Notes: a model not told the origin generated them from the letters alone. A DNA stretch of 64,000 nt from Candidatus Bipolaricaulota bacterium (GCA_025060395.1 JANXCC010000003.1:62001-126000); one strand, 5' to 3'; counted from the first letter of the stretch, positions 50,043 through 59,728 are shown. Numbers and translations: made by a program.

Positions 50043-50199
50043 AGAGGTTGGTGATCTGGGATGCGCAAGAGTGCGCGGCGGCGCACGAAGCGATTGAAGC
50101 GTTCCCAAGGGAAGCGTAAGGGGTGACCTTGACGACGCTCCCCAAGAAGAGCTAAAATGAAAAGACGCTTGAGGCCCGGCCTACGGCAAGGGAGCGACT

Positions 50200-50871
50200 A
50201 TGGGCCTCAAGCAAATACTCAGAGAATCTCTCGCTCGGCTGAGAACGAGTGCGTGTCTTGTTCTTCAGCGAGTCTTACCTTCAGCATCCCTATCTTCGGA
50301 TGATCTTATCACTCCGGCTGGCCCCCACCCGTTACACGGCCCGTGGGACGAGGGCTGGGCGCTCGACTTCCATAGCTACCGCACTCCAGTCGGTTGGCAA
50401 CCCACCGAGCTAGGACGACTCACCAGAAAGTATAAATATCGCGGGCGGATTGACCTCGCAGATCGCCTGGCAGATCGCATCATTATTGTGATGGAGCAAC
50501 ACCCCACCCTGAAGGCCATTGACGGCATCGTGACCGTGCCCTCTTCGGTGCAGCGCCTGTACGATCCAGTTTGCTTACTTGGGCAGGTGCTCGCGCGACG
50601 TTTGGGCGTCCCATTATTGACGGGAGTCTTGCAAAAGACCCGAAGAACAGAGCGTCAAAAAGATATGCACACCCGCGCGCAGAAGCGTGCCAACATCGCG
50701 GGCGCATTTGTTGCCAATGGCGATGTTCGGGGCAAATCTCTGCTCGTTCTCGATGATCTCTACGACTCCGGTGAGACGCTCAAGGAGGTGACGCGCGTGC
50801 TCAAGCGCGCCGGAGCACGATCCGTAAGAGTCTTAACACTGACGCGCACACGGTACGCGCACTCACGATGA
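50200..50871 (+). CDS. ComFC-like phosphoribosyltransferase-fold protein without the N-terminal Zn finger
   Basis: RKYKYRGRIDLADRLADRI, VPSSVQR, LLVLDDLYDSGETLKEVTRVL. Confidence 0.82.
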   Translation: MGLKQILRESLARLRTSACLVLQRVLPSASLSSDDLITPAGPHPLHGPWDEGWALDFHSYRTPVGWQPTELGRLTRKYKYRGRIDLADRLADRIIIVMEQHPTLKAIDGIVTVPSSVQRLYDPVCLLGQVLARRLGVPLLTGVLQKTRRTERQKDMHTRAQKRANIAGAFVANGDVRGKSLLVLDDLYDSGETLKEVTRVLKRAGARSVRVLTLTRTRYAHSR

Positions 50872-51752
50872 GCGCACTGCACTGGCTGGCGTTGAGTAAA
50901 GTGAAGGGCCTAGGCGGGACGCGGACGCGCCAACTCGTCGAGCACTTTGGCACTATTGAAGCTCTCTGGCAGGCTGACCCCGAAACGCTCGCGGCTCTGA
51001 CGGACCTTCCCCTAGAGCGTTTCGTCACGCTGCCCCAAACACTCGACGAAGCTGCTCACGAGATCGAAAGTCTACGCCGAGAGGGCATTGACGTCATCAC
51101 TCTAGATGACGAAGTCTATCCCGTCTTGTTGCGAGACTTGCGCGATGCCCCACCCGTGCTCTATCTGCGTGGTTCGTTAGAAATTCGCGATCAGTGGGGT
51201 GTAGCGATTGTCGGGAGTCGACTGGCTGATCCAGGCTACCGCGAGCAGAAGATGGCCTGGACGCGTCAGCTTGCCCAAACTTTAGCAGAATGGGGCATAA
51301 CGATCGTGAGCGGCTTAGCACATGGGGTCGACTCCTGGGCGCACAGCGGAGCGCTTGACGCGCACGATGGGCGAACGATTGCCGTGCTCGGCTGCGGGCT
51401 GCGTCGGGTCTATCCCAAACAGAATCGGGCGTTAGCTGATCGTATCGTCGCGCGGGGCGCGTTGCTCTCCGAGCTAGAGCCCAACGCGGGCACGTGCGGG
51501 CAATTTCTGATGATGCGCAATCGTTTGATCGCTGCGCTCTCACAAGCTGTGATTGTGATCGAAGCTGGTGCCCCCAGTGGGAGCCTCGACACAGCGCGAC
51601 ATGCTATGCAACTGAAGCGTCGCGTCTTAGCTGTGCCAGGCAGCCCAGGAACAGAGAAGCTCATCGCTGAAGGGGCAGAAAAGTTAGAGCCAGACAGAGC
51701 AGACATAGATGAGCTAGCACGAAGCATCCTGAGCATAGCCGAAATGGAGTAG
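50868..51752 (+). CDS. DprA/Smf-like DNA-processing protein
   Basis: VAIVGSRLADPGY, TIVSGLAHGVDSWAHSGAL, AVLGCGLRRVYPKQNRAL, MRNRLIAALSQAVIVIEAGAPSGSLDTARHA. Confidence 0.88.
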   Translation: MSALHWLALSKVKGLGGTRTRQLVEHFGTIEALWQADPETLAALTDLPLERFVTLPQTLDEAAHEIESLRREGIDVITLDDEVYPVLLRDLRDAPPVLYLRGSLEIRDQWGVAIVGSRLADPGYREQKMAWTRQLAQTLAEWGITIVSGLAHGVDSWAHSGALDAHDGRTIAVLGCGLRRVYPKQNRALADRIVARGALLSELEPNAGTCGQFLMMRNRLIAALSQAVIVIEAGAPSGSLDTARHAMQLKRRVLAVPGSPGTEKLIAEGAEKLEPDRADIDELARSILSIAEME

Positions 51753-52468
51753 TGATCTCGATGCTTACTGCGTATGCTCCGGTCTCAGCATTAGTGGCTA
51801 TCATCATGAACAACAAAGCGGACTTCGCGCGTGCGAGAGACGAACACTGGTACAGAATCCCCGTGCGCAGCGCGCCCCCACGCGTGGATTTCTCTCAACT
51901 CGCTCGTATAGCGTTCTACCAGACAAAAGTCTTCGAAGATGAAAAGTGGGCTGTGAACTATCACGCCGAGGTGCGCGACGTAGACCGCGTCAAGCGCATC
52001 GAGCTGCTCACCCACGAGCGTGATCATCCTCGCGCCCAAGAAGAGTACTATCGTCTGAAGCTGGGCGACTTGGAGCGCTTGGTGAAGTCCATCCCCAGCC
52101 GGCGCTGGCGACGCATTGTCTTCATCCCCACGACAACCGAAAAACTCTTCCAAGCCGAAGAGATCAACGATCTCTATCACGAAAGCCTTCTCGAAGACGA
52201 GCTATGGTGCCATCTCAAGAGAGCAGGCATCCCTGCAGAACGACAGTTCTATATTGGCAAGCGTGATCGCATCTATTGCTTGGATTTTGCGATCTTCTGT
52301 GCCCATGGGAATCTCAATATTGAGTGTAACGGCGAGGAATGGCATTCTGACTCACAGGCGCGGGCGCGCGATGAGCAGCGAGATAGAGACTTGGCACTCT
52401 GGTGCTGGACGGTGTTACGACTGTCAACGCACCAGATTCGTCGTCAGCGCGTCGATCTCTGCGCATGA
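51752..52468 (+). CDS. DUF559/Vsr-like PD-(D/E)XK nuclease protein (ATG 51806 is a likely true start)
   Basis: LEDELWCHLKRAGIPAERQFYIGKRDRIYCLDFAIFCAHGNLNIECNGEEWHSDS...RDRDLALWCWTVLRLSTHQI. Confidence 0.72.
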   Translation: MISMLTAYAPVSALVAIIMNNKADFARARDEHWYRIPVRSAPPRVDFSQLARIAFYQTKVFEDEKWAVNYHAEVRDVDRVKRIELLTHERDHPRAQEEYYRLKLGDLERLVKSIPSRRWRRIVFIPTTTEKLFQAEEINDLYHESLLEDELWCHLKRAGIPAERQFYIGKRDRIYCLDFAIFCAHGNLNIECNGEEWHSDSQARARDEQRDRDLALWCWTVLRLSTHQIRRQRVDLCA

Positions 52469-52561
52469 TTCAAGAACATATTCTCAATCTCGGCGGGCTG
52501 CACGAGCCGCCTCAGGGCGTGGAAGAGCAATTAGGGCTTTGGTAGAGCAGTTGCATCTATC

Positions 52562-52841
52562 TTACTGCAAAGAATAATCCCCAATCCAGCGCACCCAACG
52601 AAGCTTCTTGCACACAGCTCGATAGAATGCCACGTCGCCTGTCCACAAATCACACTTCTCTTGCTCAGCCAAAGCCAGATACGCACTGTCATACGCCGTG
52701 ATCTTATGAGCGAGAGCTGTAACTCGCTGGGGATCAATTTCCAGACAATCATCCTGCAGAGCTACGGCTTGGAGGACACACTCTTCGTCGTCCAATTGCC
52801 ACTTGAGTGCTACGAAGCATCTACCACAAGCTTAGGCTTGA
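52562..52841 (-). pseudogene. VapC-like PIN toxin remnant with 1-nt frameshift
   Basis: KLVVDAS in one frame, then VALKWQLDDEECVLQAVALQDD...ITAYDSAYLALAEQEKCDLWTGD in another; junction near 52813. Confidence 0.72.
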
Positions 52842-52985
52842 GTGTGCGCTGGTCTACGCTTTTCCATCACCAGGCTAGCGTCTGAGTAGTAGTGTGTCGA
52901 ACCTTGACGCGGCACCGTTTTTGCACACCGCCCGCCGTTTACGCTATGATAGCCTTAAGCGAAACCCCTGAGGTGATCCGTCACC

Positions 52986-54917
52986 ATGAAGCTGGAAGAT
53001 ATAAAAACTATAGCAGTGCTCGGCGCAGGCACAATGGGCCACGGCATCGCCGAGATCGCTGCCCTTGCCGGCTATCGAGTCAAAATGCGCGATATCAGCG
53101 AAGAATTTGTGAAGAAAGGCTATGATCAGATCGCCTGGAGCCTCAAAAAGCTCGTAGAGAGAGGCTCTCTCTCCCAAGAGAAGGCCGACGCAGCCTTGAA
53201 GCTTATCACCCCCCTAGTCGATCTGAAAGAAGCCGTCGCCGATGCTGACATCATTATCGAAGCCGCTCCAGAGATCATGAGCTTAAAGCTTGCACTCTTT
53301 CGCGAAGTCGACACGCTCTCCCCTCCCCATGCTATCCTCGCAAGCAATACAAGCTCGCTCAGCATCTCCGAGCTGGGGAAAGCTACCCAACGCCCAGACA
53401 AAGTCGTGGGTATGCACTTCTTCAACCCCGTCGTGCGCATGGCCCTAGTTGAGGTCATCAAGGGCGAAAAGACCTCGGAAGAGACAATGCAGCTTGCCGT
53501 CGAACTGGCTAAGAAATTGGGCAAGACCCCCATCCGCGTCGAAAAGGACGTGCGTGGCTTCATCGTCAATAGGATCTTAATTGGGCCTTATCTCTTCGAA
53601 GCCGCCTGGATGGTCTCGCGCGGCGAAGCCACTATAGAAGAGATCGACAGCAGAATGAGATACTACGAGAACTTCCCTATGGGCCCCTTTGAGCTCCAAG
53701 ATCTCACGGGCATCGATGTCGGCTATAACATCATGAAGGAGGCAGGCCTCCCCATCCCACCCATCATCGAGCAAGCCGTCAAAGACGGGCGCTTGGGGCG
53801 CAAGACCGGCCGAGGTTTTTATAACTATCGAGATGGCGGAGCTCAGTACTCTCGTGAAGCCGGGGCACGCTTCGATCCCCTGCCCCTCTACGCCCTCATG
53901 GTCAATGAAGCCACCTGGCTGATCGAGAACGGCGTCTCCACGGCAGAGCAGATCGATCTGGCGTGCCAATTGGGGCTGAACTTCCCTGAGGGCATCTTAC
54001 GGCGCGCCGATCATATCGGCCTAGATAAGATCGTTGCGACCCTCGATGCCCTCTACGCTAAGCACAAGTTAGATCGCTATAAAGCAACGGCGCTCCTGCG
54101 CCAGATGGCCCAAACGGGCCAGAGCTTCTATCAGCGCAGCGCAGAATATAAGACGTTGAAGGTGGAGATCGACCGTAAGACGCACGTCGCATATGTGACG
54201 TTGAATCGCCCCCAAAGACTCAATGCGATCAACGCCGAGATGCGTCAAGAGTTACCCAAAGTCCTCGACGAGCTCGGCAAAGACCCTGAGGTGCGGGTGA
54301 TCGTGCTCAAGGGTGCTGGGGGCAAGGCGTTCAGCGCGGGAGCAGACATTACGGAGTTTACCCAAGGGAAGCCCTATCAATTCGTGGAGCTCGGAGAGTT
54401 CTTTAGGGCCCCAGAGCTCTGCCCTAAGCCCGTCATCGCCGCAATTGATGGATTTGCGCTGGGCGGGGGATTGGAGCTGGCGCTCGCGTGCGATTTCCGT
54501 CTGGCGAGCAAGCGCAGCGAGGTGGGACAGCCCGAGATTCATTTGGGGCTTATCCCCGGCGGCGGCGGCACCCAGAGACTCCTTCGCCTCGTAGGTCCCT
54601 CGCGCGCCAAGGAGCTCTGCATGCTAGGCGACCGCATCAGTGCAGAGCAAGCTGCGCAGTGGGGTTTGATCGATCACGTCTACGAGAATGAGACGTTCGA
54701 ACAAGAAGTCAGAGCATTCGCGGAGAAATTAGCGACTCGTGCCCCTATCGCTGTGCGCTTTACTAAAGAGATTCTCAACGCTGGAGCAAACTGCTCCCTC
54801 GACGCGGCGCTCCTCCTCGAGCGCGAAGCGTTCGCTTTGCTCTTCACTACTGAAGACATGGTCGAAGGGGTCAATGCCTTCTTGGCTAAGAGAAAGCCTG
54901 AATTCAAAGGGCGATAG
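52986..54917 (+). CDS. 3-hydroxyacyl-CoA dehydrogenase / enoyl-CoA hydratase fusion (HAD N-terminal, ECH C-terminal)
   Basis: VLGAGTMGHGIAEIAALAG, HFFNPV; then VTLNRPQRLNAIN, AFSAGADITEF, GLIPGGGGTQRL. Confidence 0.93.
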   Translation: MKLEDIKTIAVLGAGTMGHGIAEIAALAGYRVKMRDISEEFVKKGYDQIAWSLKKLVERGSLSQEKADAALKLITPLVDLKEAVADADIIIEAAPEIMSLKLALFREVDTLSPPHAILASNTSSLSISELGKATQRPDKVVGMHFFNPVVRMALVEVIKGEKTSEETMQLAVELAKKLGKTPIRVEKDVRGFIVNRILIGPYLFEAAWMVSRGEATIEEIDSRMRYYENFPMGPFELQDLTGIDVGYNIMKEAGLPIPPIIEQAVKDGRLGRKTGRGFYNYRDGGAQYSREAGARFDPLPLYALMVNEATWLIENGVSTAEQIDLACQLGLNFPEGILRRADHIGLDKIVATLDALYAKHKLDRYKATALLRQMAQTGQSFYQRSAEYKTLKVEIDRKTHVAYVTLNRPQRLNAINAEMRQELPKVLDELGKDPEVRVIVLKGAGGKAFSAGADITEFTQGKPYQFVELGEFFRAPELCPKPVIAAIDGFALGGGLELALACDFRLASKRSEVGQPEIHLGLIPGGGGTQRLLRLVGPSRAKELCMLGDRISAEQAAQWGLIDHVYENETFEQEVRAFAEKLATRAPIAVRFTKEILNAGANCSLDAALLLEREAFALLFTTEDMVEGVNAFLAKRKPEFKGR

Positions 54918-54969
54918 GGGCGTTTGACAGTCCCCCTCAGGCGGCTTAAACTATGAACGGTGATAGCCC

Positions 54970-56046
54970 ATGAACAGTTTGATGACGCGGAGAACTTTTC
55001 TTATTTCGAGCGGAATAGCTCTAGCTGGCGTGCTCCTGGGCCGAGCTCTCACGCCTGCTCAACCCCTTAAGCCTATCCGCCTCAGCATGATGCCCGCGCA
55101 AGATGTCGTTCCCGTCGCCTTCGCCTTTGAGCAAGGGATCTTCTCTAAACACAAGGTGCCCATCGAGCTCGTCTGCGGCGGCAATGCCTTAGAGCGCAAT
55201 ACAGCATTCCTGGCAGGCCAGCTCGATGCCCTTGCTATCGACTTAACAAGCGCTGTGCTCTTGTTAGGGCGTCAAGCTCAGGCAGCCATCACAGGCACGG
55301 TCTTCGAAGCTGTGCCCGATCCGCGTAATCACAATCAAATCCCCCGCACCGTTGCCATGCTCACCCATAAGTTTAGCGGCTATCGCTCGCTCGAAGACGT
55401 CATCAAGAGCGGCCCTAAGCGCCAGATCACACTCGTGCAGCCCTCAGATATGGAATATCTTACAGATATGGCCTTGCAGGCTAAGGGCGTCAGAGCCCGC
55501 GACCTCGATCAGTACTACACTGGCGTCGAAGACTATGATAGGATTCAGCTGATCGCCCAAATGCTGGGCGCGGGCACGGCCGGTGTCCAAGTAGCCGTTC
55601 TCCCCGAGCCCCATGCTACCCTCACCGAGGTCGTCGCTGAAGCCAATAAGATCGAGATCCTCACCCTGACAGACTACAAGGGCATAGCCGCGCCGCCTAG
55701 CGTCTTGTTCTTCAGTCGCCAGCTCTTACAGGAGCGCGGCGAGACCGTGCGCAAGTTCTTCCAAGCGTTGCGAGAATCTGTGACACTCCTCAACTCGAGC
55801 TCACGCGATTTTATTATAGATACGATCATTCGGGTAGGGGTCAACGTCTGCTTCCCAGAGCTCCGCGGGCAAGAGCTCAAGTTCCCTGAAGGGTGGCGGG
55901 ATCGGCTCCGTGTGCCGTACTTCCCGCTGCCTCGCGCTCTTCGCCAAGAGGAGTTTGAGGCTCTGGTCAATTGGGCTCTAGGAAAGCGCTACATCCGCGA
56001 GAGAATCGCGTTTGCCGCCGCTACAGATTTCCGTTTTCTCGGCTAG
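54970..56046 (+). CDS. NMT1/ThiY/TauA-type ABC substrate-binding protein, Tat-like signal
   Basis: TRRTFLISSGIALAGVLLG; VPVAFAFEQGIFSKHKVPIEL. Confidence 0.8.
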   Translation: MNSLMTRRTFLISSGIALAGVLLGRALTPAQPLKPIRLSMMPAQDVVPVAFAFEQGIFSKHKVPIELVCGGNALERNTAFLAGQLDALAIDLTSAVLLLGRQAQAAITGTVFEAVPDPRNHNQIPRTVAMLTHKFSGYRSLEDVIKSGPKRQITLVQPSDMEYLTDMALQAKGVRARDLDQYYTGVEDYDRIQLIAQMLGAGTAGVQVAVLPEPHATLTEVVAEANKIEILTLTDYKGIAAPPSVLFFSRQLLQERGETVRKFFQALRESVTLLNSSSRDFIIDTIIRVGVNVCFPELRGQELKFPEGWRDRLRVPYFPLPRALRQEEFEALVNWALGKRYIRERIAFAAATDFRFLG

Positions 56047-56050
56047 CTCG

Positions 56051-57172
56051 ATGATTAAGATCGACGGGCTCTGTCTGGAATATCGGGATGGGCGCCAGAC
56101 CGTTCCGGTGATCGAGAATCTGTCGTTAGAGATCCAGGCGGGGGAGAGCGTCGCGATCTTGGGTCCCAGCGGTTGCGGCAAGACGAGCTTGCTCTATGCG
56201 ATCTGCGGGCTGGTGAAGCCCACAGCTGGCACGATCTTCGTCGATGGACACCCTGTAGAACACCCTCGCCCAGACGTTGCTCTCATCTTCCAAGATTTGG
56301 GGCTCCTGCCGTGGAAGACTGTTTGGAAGAACGCAAGTCTCTCCTTGGAACTGAGCGGCTCTTCGGCTCCGGTCACTCCTCACTTCGACGATCCTGCCTA
56401 TCATAAGGAGTGGCAGCGTCGGAAGAAGTCGCTCGTGTGGGCATATTTTTGGCTGCTGCTGACCGGCGCCTGGGCCGCAGGACAACGATTCTATCTTGAT
56501 CGCCCCTTCTCTGCAGCGGTCTATCTGATCACGCTGGGGCTCGATCTCATCGCTGGGGGCTTTTACTGGAACGAGGTCCGCAAGATGATCGAACGGAACC
56601 CTGACGCCCCATGGAGCACCTGGCTGTGGGGAGGCGGGTGGCCCCAGGCCCTTCTCTTCTTGGCCGTGCTCGTGCTCACCGCAGAGTTAATCAGCCGACT
56701 CGTCTACGATCTGGTCACTATGCCGCAGCAGATCCGCCAGGCCAATGCCTTGATCGCCCGGCAAGTGCAGTACGTGAAGCCGCTGCTCGATGAGTTGGGC
56801 CTAGATAGCAGTTTTTATGACCGCTATCCGCATCAGCTCTCCGGGGGAGAACGCCAACGGGTCGCCCTAGCACGTGCCTTAGCGACCCATCCGAAAGTCT
56901 TACTCATGGACGAACCCTTGGCGGCCCTAGACGCCTTCAATCGCGAGCGCATCCAAGAGTTGCTCATCCAGCTCTGGCGCGAACGACAACTCACCCAGGT
57001 CATCGTCACCCACGACGTCCAGGAAGCCGTCTTCCTAGGCTCCCGGATTGTCGTGCTCACAGAGCGCCCGGCGCGCATCAAAAAGATCATCGAGAATCCC
57101 TACGTGGGGACATCGCGAACTAGCGAAGCGTTCTACGCCAAAGTCCTCGAGCTACGACGAGCGCTATCATGA
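56051..57172 (+). CDS. NitT/TauT-type ABC ATPase with internal TM2-like membrane insertion
   Basis: GPSGCGKTS, FQDLGLLPWKTVWKN, then TM-rich insertion (56354-56755), then YPHQLSGGERQRVALARAL, LLMDEPLAALD, VIVTHDVQEAV. Confidence 0.88.
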   Translation: MIKIDGLCLEYRDGRQTVPVIENLSLEIQAGESVAILGPSGCGKTSLLYAICGLVKPTAGTIFVDGHPVEHPRPDVALIFQDLGLLPWKTVWKNASLSLELSGSSAPVTPHFDDPAYHKEWQRRKKSLVWAYFWLLLTGAWAAGQRFYLDRPFSAAVYLITLGLDLIAGGFYWNEVRKMIERNPDAPWSTWLWGGGWPQALLFLAVLVLTAELISRLVYDLVTMPQQIRQANALIARQVQYVKPLLDELGLDSSFYDRYPHQLSGGERQRVALARALATHPKVLLMDEPLAALDAFNRERIQELLIQLWRERQLTQVIVTHDVQEAVFLGSRIVVLTERPARIKKIIENPYVGTSRTSEAFYAKVLELRRALS

Positions 57173-57939
57173 AGCGTCTGGAAAATTATTTGGTCGGCTA
57201 CGCAGTGGGAATCGTGCTCTTCTTTGGGGCGTGGTGGTTGGCAAGCTGGGCGGTCTCGGTCTTTGCAGCGAAGCCCCTCCAAAGCGCGGTGCCGCCCCCA
57301 CTGCGTGCGCTTACCATCTTCGCTGAGGAGTGGCTCGATCTCGTCCCACACTTCTTTGCCAGCGGGTATCGTGTCTTAAGCGGGCTGCTCTTATCTATCG
57401 TCATTGCCATGCCGTTGGGGTTGGTCATCGGCCATGAGCGGGTCCTCGATAGACTGCTGAGCCCCTCGATCTATCTGACGTATCCGATTCCTAAGGTCGT
57501 CTTCCTTCCGTTGCTCTTTGTGTTCTTAGGTATCTATGATGCTCCAAAGATCGGGTTGATTACGCTGGTCCTAGTCTTTCAGCTCTTGCTCTCGACCCGA
57601 GATGCTGCAAAGAGTGTCCCCAAGAGCTATATTCTCTCAGTCATAAGCACCGGGGCGAGCAAGTGGCACGTCTATAAGCACGTGGTACTTCCGGCGAGCC
57701 TCCCTGCCATGTTTTCCGCCCTAAGGATATCTATCGGCATGGCTATCACGGCGTTAGCTCTCACGGAGGCATTCGCGTCGCAATACGGCTTGTGGCGCTA
57801 TATCTATGACCAATGGGCACGCTACAGCAACTATGAGCGAATGTTTGCGGGGATCTTAGCTATGGGGCTGTTGGGGTTGGCGTTCTATATTGTAATCGAT
57901 CTTCTGGAGCGCTGGATCTGCCGCTGGCAGCATGTGTAA
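57169..57939 (+). CDS. NitT/TauT-type ABC permease
   Basis: SGYRVLSGLLLSIVIAMPLGLVIG; coupled to the ATPase. Confidence 0.87.
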   Translation: MKRLENYLVGYAVGIVLFFGAWWLASWAVSVFAAKPLQSAVPPPLRALTIFAEEWLDLVPHFFASGYRVLSGLLLSIVIAMPLGLVIGHERVLDRLLSPSIYLTYPIPKVVFLPLLFVFLGIYDAPKIGLITLVLVFQLLLSTRDAAKSVPKSYILSVISTGASKWHVYKHVVLPASLPAMFSALRISIGMAITALALTEAFASQYGLWRYIYDQWARYSNYERMFAGILAMGLLGLAFYIVIDLLERWICRWQHV

Positions 57940-57942
57940 GCT

Positions 57943-58746
57943 ATGAAGCTTCACAAGCTTTTAGTCATAGCGAATCTCACCAAGCCCACGATAGAAGCGG
58001 CGCTCGCGCGACTGCGTCGATGGACAGCAGAACAGCAGATAGAGATCTCTGTGCGGGCAGGCATAGACACGAGCCCTCTGCGCGAGCATGACTTCGATCT
58101 CGTAGTGACCCTTGGAGGAGATGGGACGCTACTGAGAGGAGCGCGGCTTGCTGCCGAGCTCGATCTCCCTATATTGGGGGTCAACTTGGGAAGTCTAGGG
58201 TTTTTGACAGCGGTGGGGATAGACGAGCTGGAGAGCGCCTTCGAGCGCCTTGCACGAGATGACTTTTCCGTAGAAACCCGGATGCGCCTTGCTGCGCAAA
58301 TTCTCTCTGCTCCCCAGCTACAGTGCACCGCGCTCAATGAGATCAGCTTGGTGCACCCAGAGCTCGGCCGACGCACAGAGATCGAGCTTGTCTTGGGAGA
58401 GCAAGCCCCTATGGCCTACCCGGGCGATGGCATACTGATCGCCACGCCTACGGGATCGACCGCCTATGCCCTCTCCGCAGGAGGTCCGATCCTCGACCCC
58501 TCCCTAGAGTCTCTAATAGTAGTGCCTCTTTCACCCCATCGGTTGGGAACGCGCCCCCTCGTGCTTCCCAGCGCGAGCGTCTTGAGGGCTGTAGCAAAGC
58601 GCCCTGCCCAGCTGTTAGCTGACGGCGAGCTCATCGCGACGCTTGCCCCAGGCGATGCTGTGCAGATTCAGAAAGCTGAGCGCCCTACACGGCTCGTGCG
58701 CTTTGCTTCAGATTTCTGGAGGGCGGTACGGCAACTCCTCAGCTAG
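57943..58746 (+). CDS. nadK: NAD kinase
   Basis: VVTLGGDGTLLRGAR, GVNLGSLGFLT, TPTGSTAYALSAGGPI. Confidence 0.94.
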   Translation: MKLHKLLVIANLTKPTIEAALARLRRWTAEQQIEISVRAGIDTSPLREHDFDLVVTLGGDGTLLRGARLAAELDLPILGVNLGSLGFLTAVGIDELESAFERLARDDFSVETRMRLAAQILSAPQLQCTALNEISLVHPELGRRTEIELVLGEQAPMAYPGDGILIATPTGSTAYALSAGGPILDPSLESLIVVPLSPHRLGTRPLVLPSASVLRAVAKRPAQLLADGELIATLAPGDAVQIQKAERPTRLVRFASDFWRAVRQLLS

Positions 58747-58747
58747 G

Positions 58748-59722
58748 CTACGGCTTTGGCGAGCCGACGACGATGGGGATCTGAATAAAAATGCTTTGAG
58801 TGAAGCCACCGGGGGTGATGAGGGAACTGCCGGAGAGGGCCAGCCCTGCAATGCTTACACCAATTGTGAATTCTTGGGAGGTCGAGGTGAAGATCGCTTG
58901 GCCAACGAGCTCGACTTCACCCAGCCGAGCCCGCAGCGCATAGGCCTGACCGGTCAGCCCTACCCCGGGTTCAAACGTCGTGATACCCAACACGGAAGCC
59001 GGGCCTAAAGCTAATTCGAGCCCGATCTTCTCTTTACTAATCTCTAGATCTTGAGGATCAAGCTCTAGCTGCCCTATGAGGCTGCCCGCCCCTAAAGCGG
59101 TGCGTAGCGTAATAGTAGCACGGCTCAGCGCCAGGCGCAGCCGCTCGTCGAGTGCAAAGCTGCTGAGCGTTTCGATCTGAGTAGGCAAGAACGGCCCCAA
59201 GCTGTCCACGCTCACCACAAGGGTCATCTCCGGATTGACAGGGGTGGGATGCTGGGCAAGCTTCGTGAGCAGGGCTCGCACAAACGCATCGATGTTGCGC
59301 AGACGCGCCTCTAATTGGGCGACATGCCCGAAATCCCACATCACTTGTGGCTCTGAAGTTCCTTCCGAGGGGGTGGCCAAGGTAAAGCGCTGGATCGTAA
59401 GATAGGAAATGCCCACCAAAGGAGGAACCGGAGCAGAGCCGATCCGAGAGACCTGTACCAACTCTTGCTGCAGCGTTCCCGAACCTCCAAGAGCTTCTTG
59501 GAAGTGCCCCCACCCTCCTACCGTATGCAGGATTATCGTCATCTCTTCCTTCGGTTCTTTCAAGGACAAGTTGTCCCTGTTCACGCTTAGGGACAAGATC
59601 AGCTCAGCGGAGCAGAGGCCATGAGCATAGAACTGCACCGAACAGCTCTGGGATATGCCCACAAGCCACGGCACAGCTATAAAAACTATGATGCTAAGAG
59701 AGAGTCGAGCACTGCGCCTCAC
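58748..59722 (-). CDS. Secreted hypothetical protein; start revised to GTG 59722
   Basis: Signal peptide (RRSARLSLSIIVFIAVPWLVGIS); the upstream 88 track codons lie in promoter/structured noncoding DNA. Confidence 0.65.
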   Translation of the reverse strand: MRRSARLSLSIIVFIAVPWLVGISQSCSVQFYAHGLCSAELILSLSVNRDNLSLKEPKEEMTIILHTVGGWGHFQEALGGSGTLQQELVQVSRIGSAPVPPLVGISYLTIQRFTLATPSEGTSEPQVMWDFGHVAQLEARLRNIDAFVRALLTKLAQHPTPVNPEMTLVVSVDSLGPFLPTQIETLSSFALDERLRLALSRATITLRTALGAGSLIGQLELDPQDLEISKEKIGLELALGPASVLGITTFEPGVGLTGQAYALRARLGEVELVGQAIFTSTSQEFTIGVSIAGLALSGSSLITPGGFTQSIFIQIPIVVGSPKP

Positions 59723-59728
59723 GCTGTC

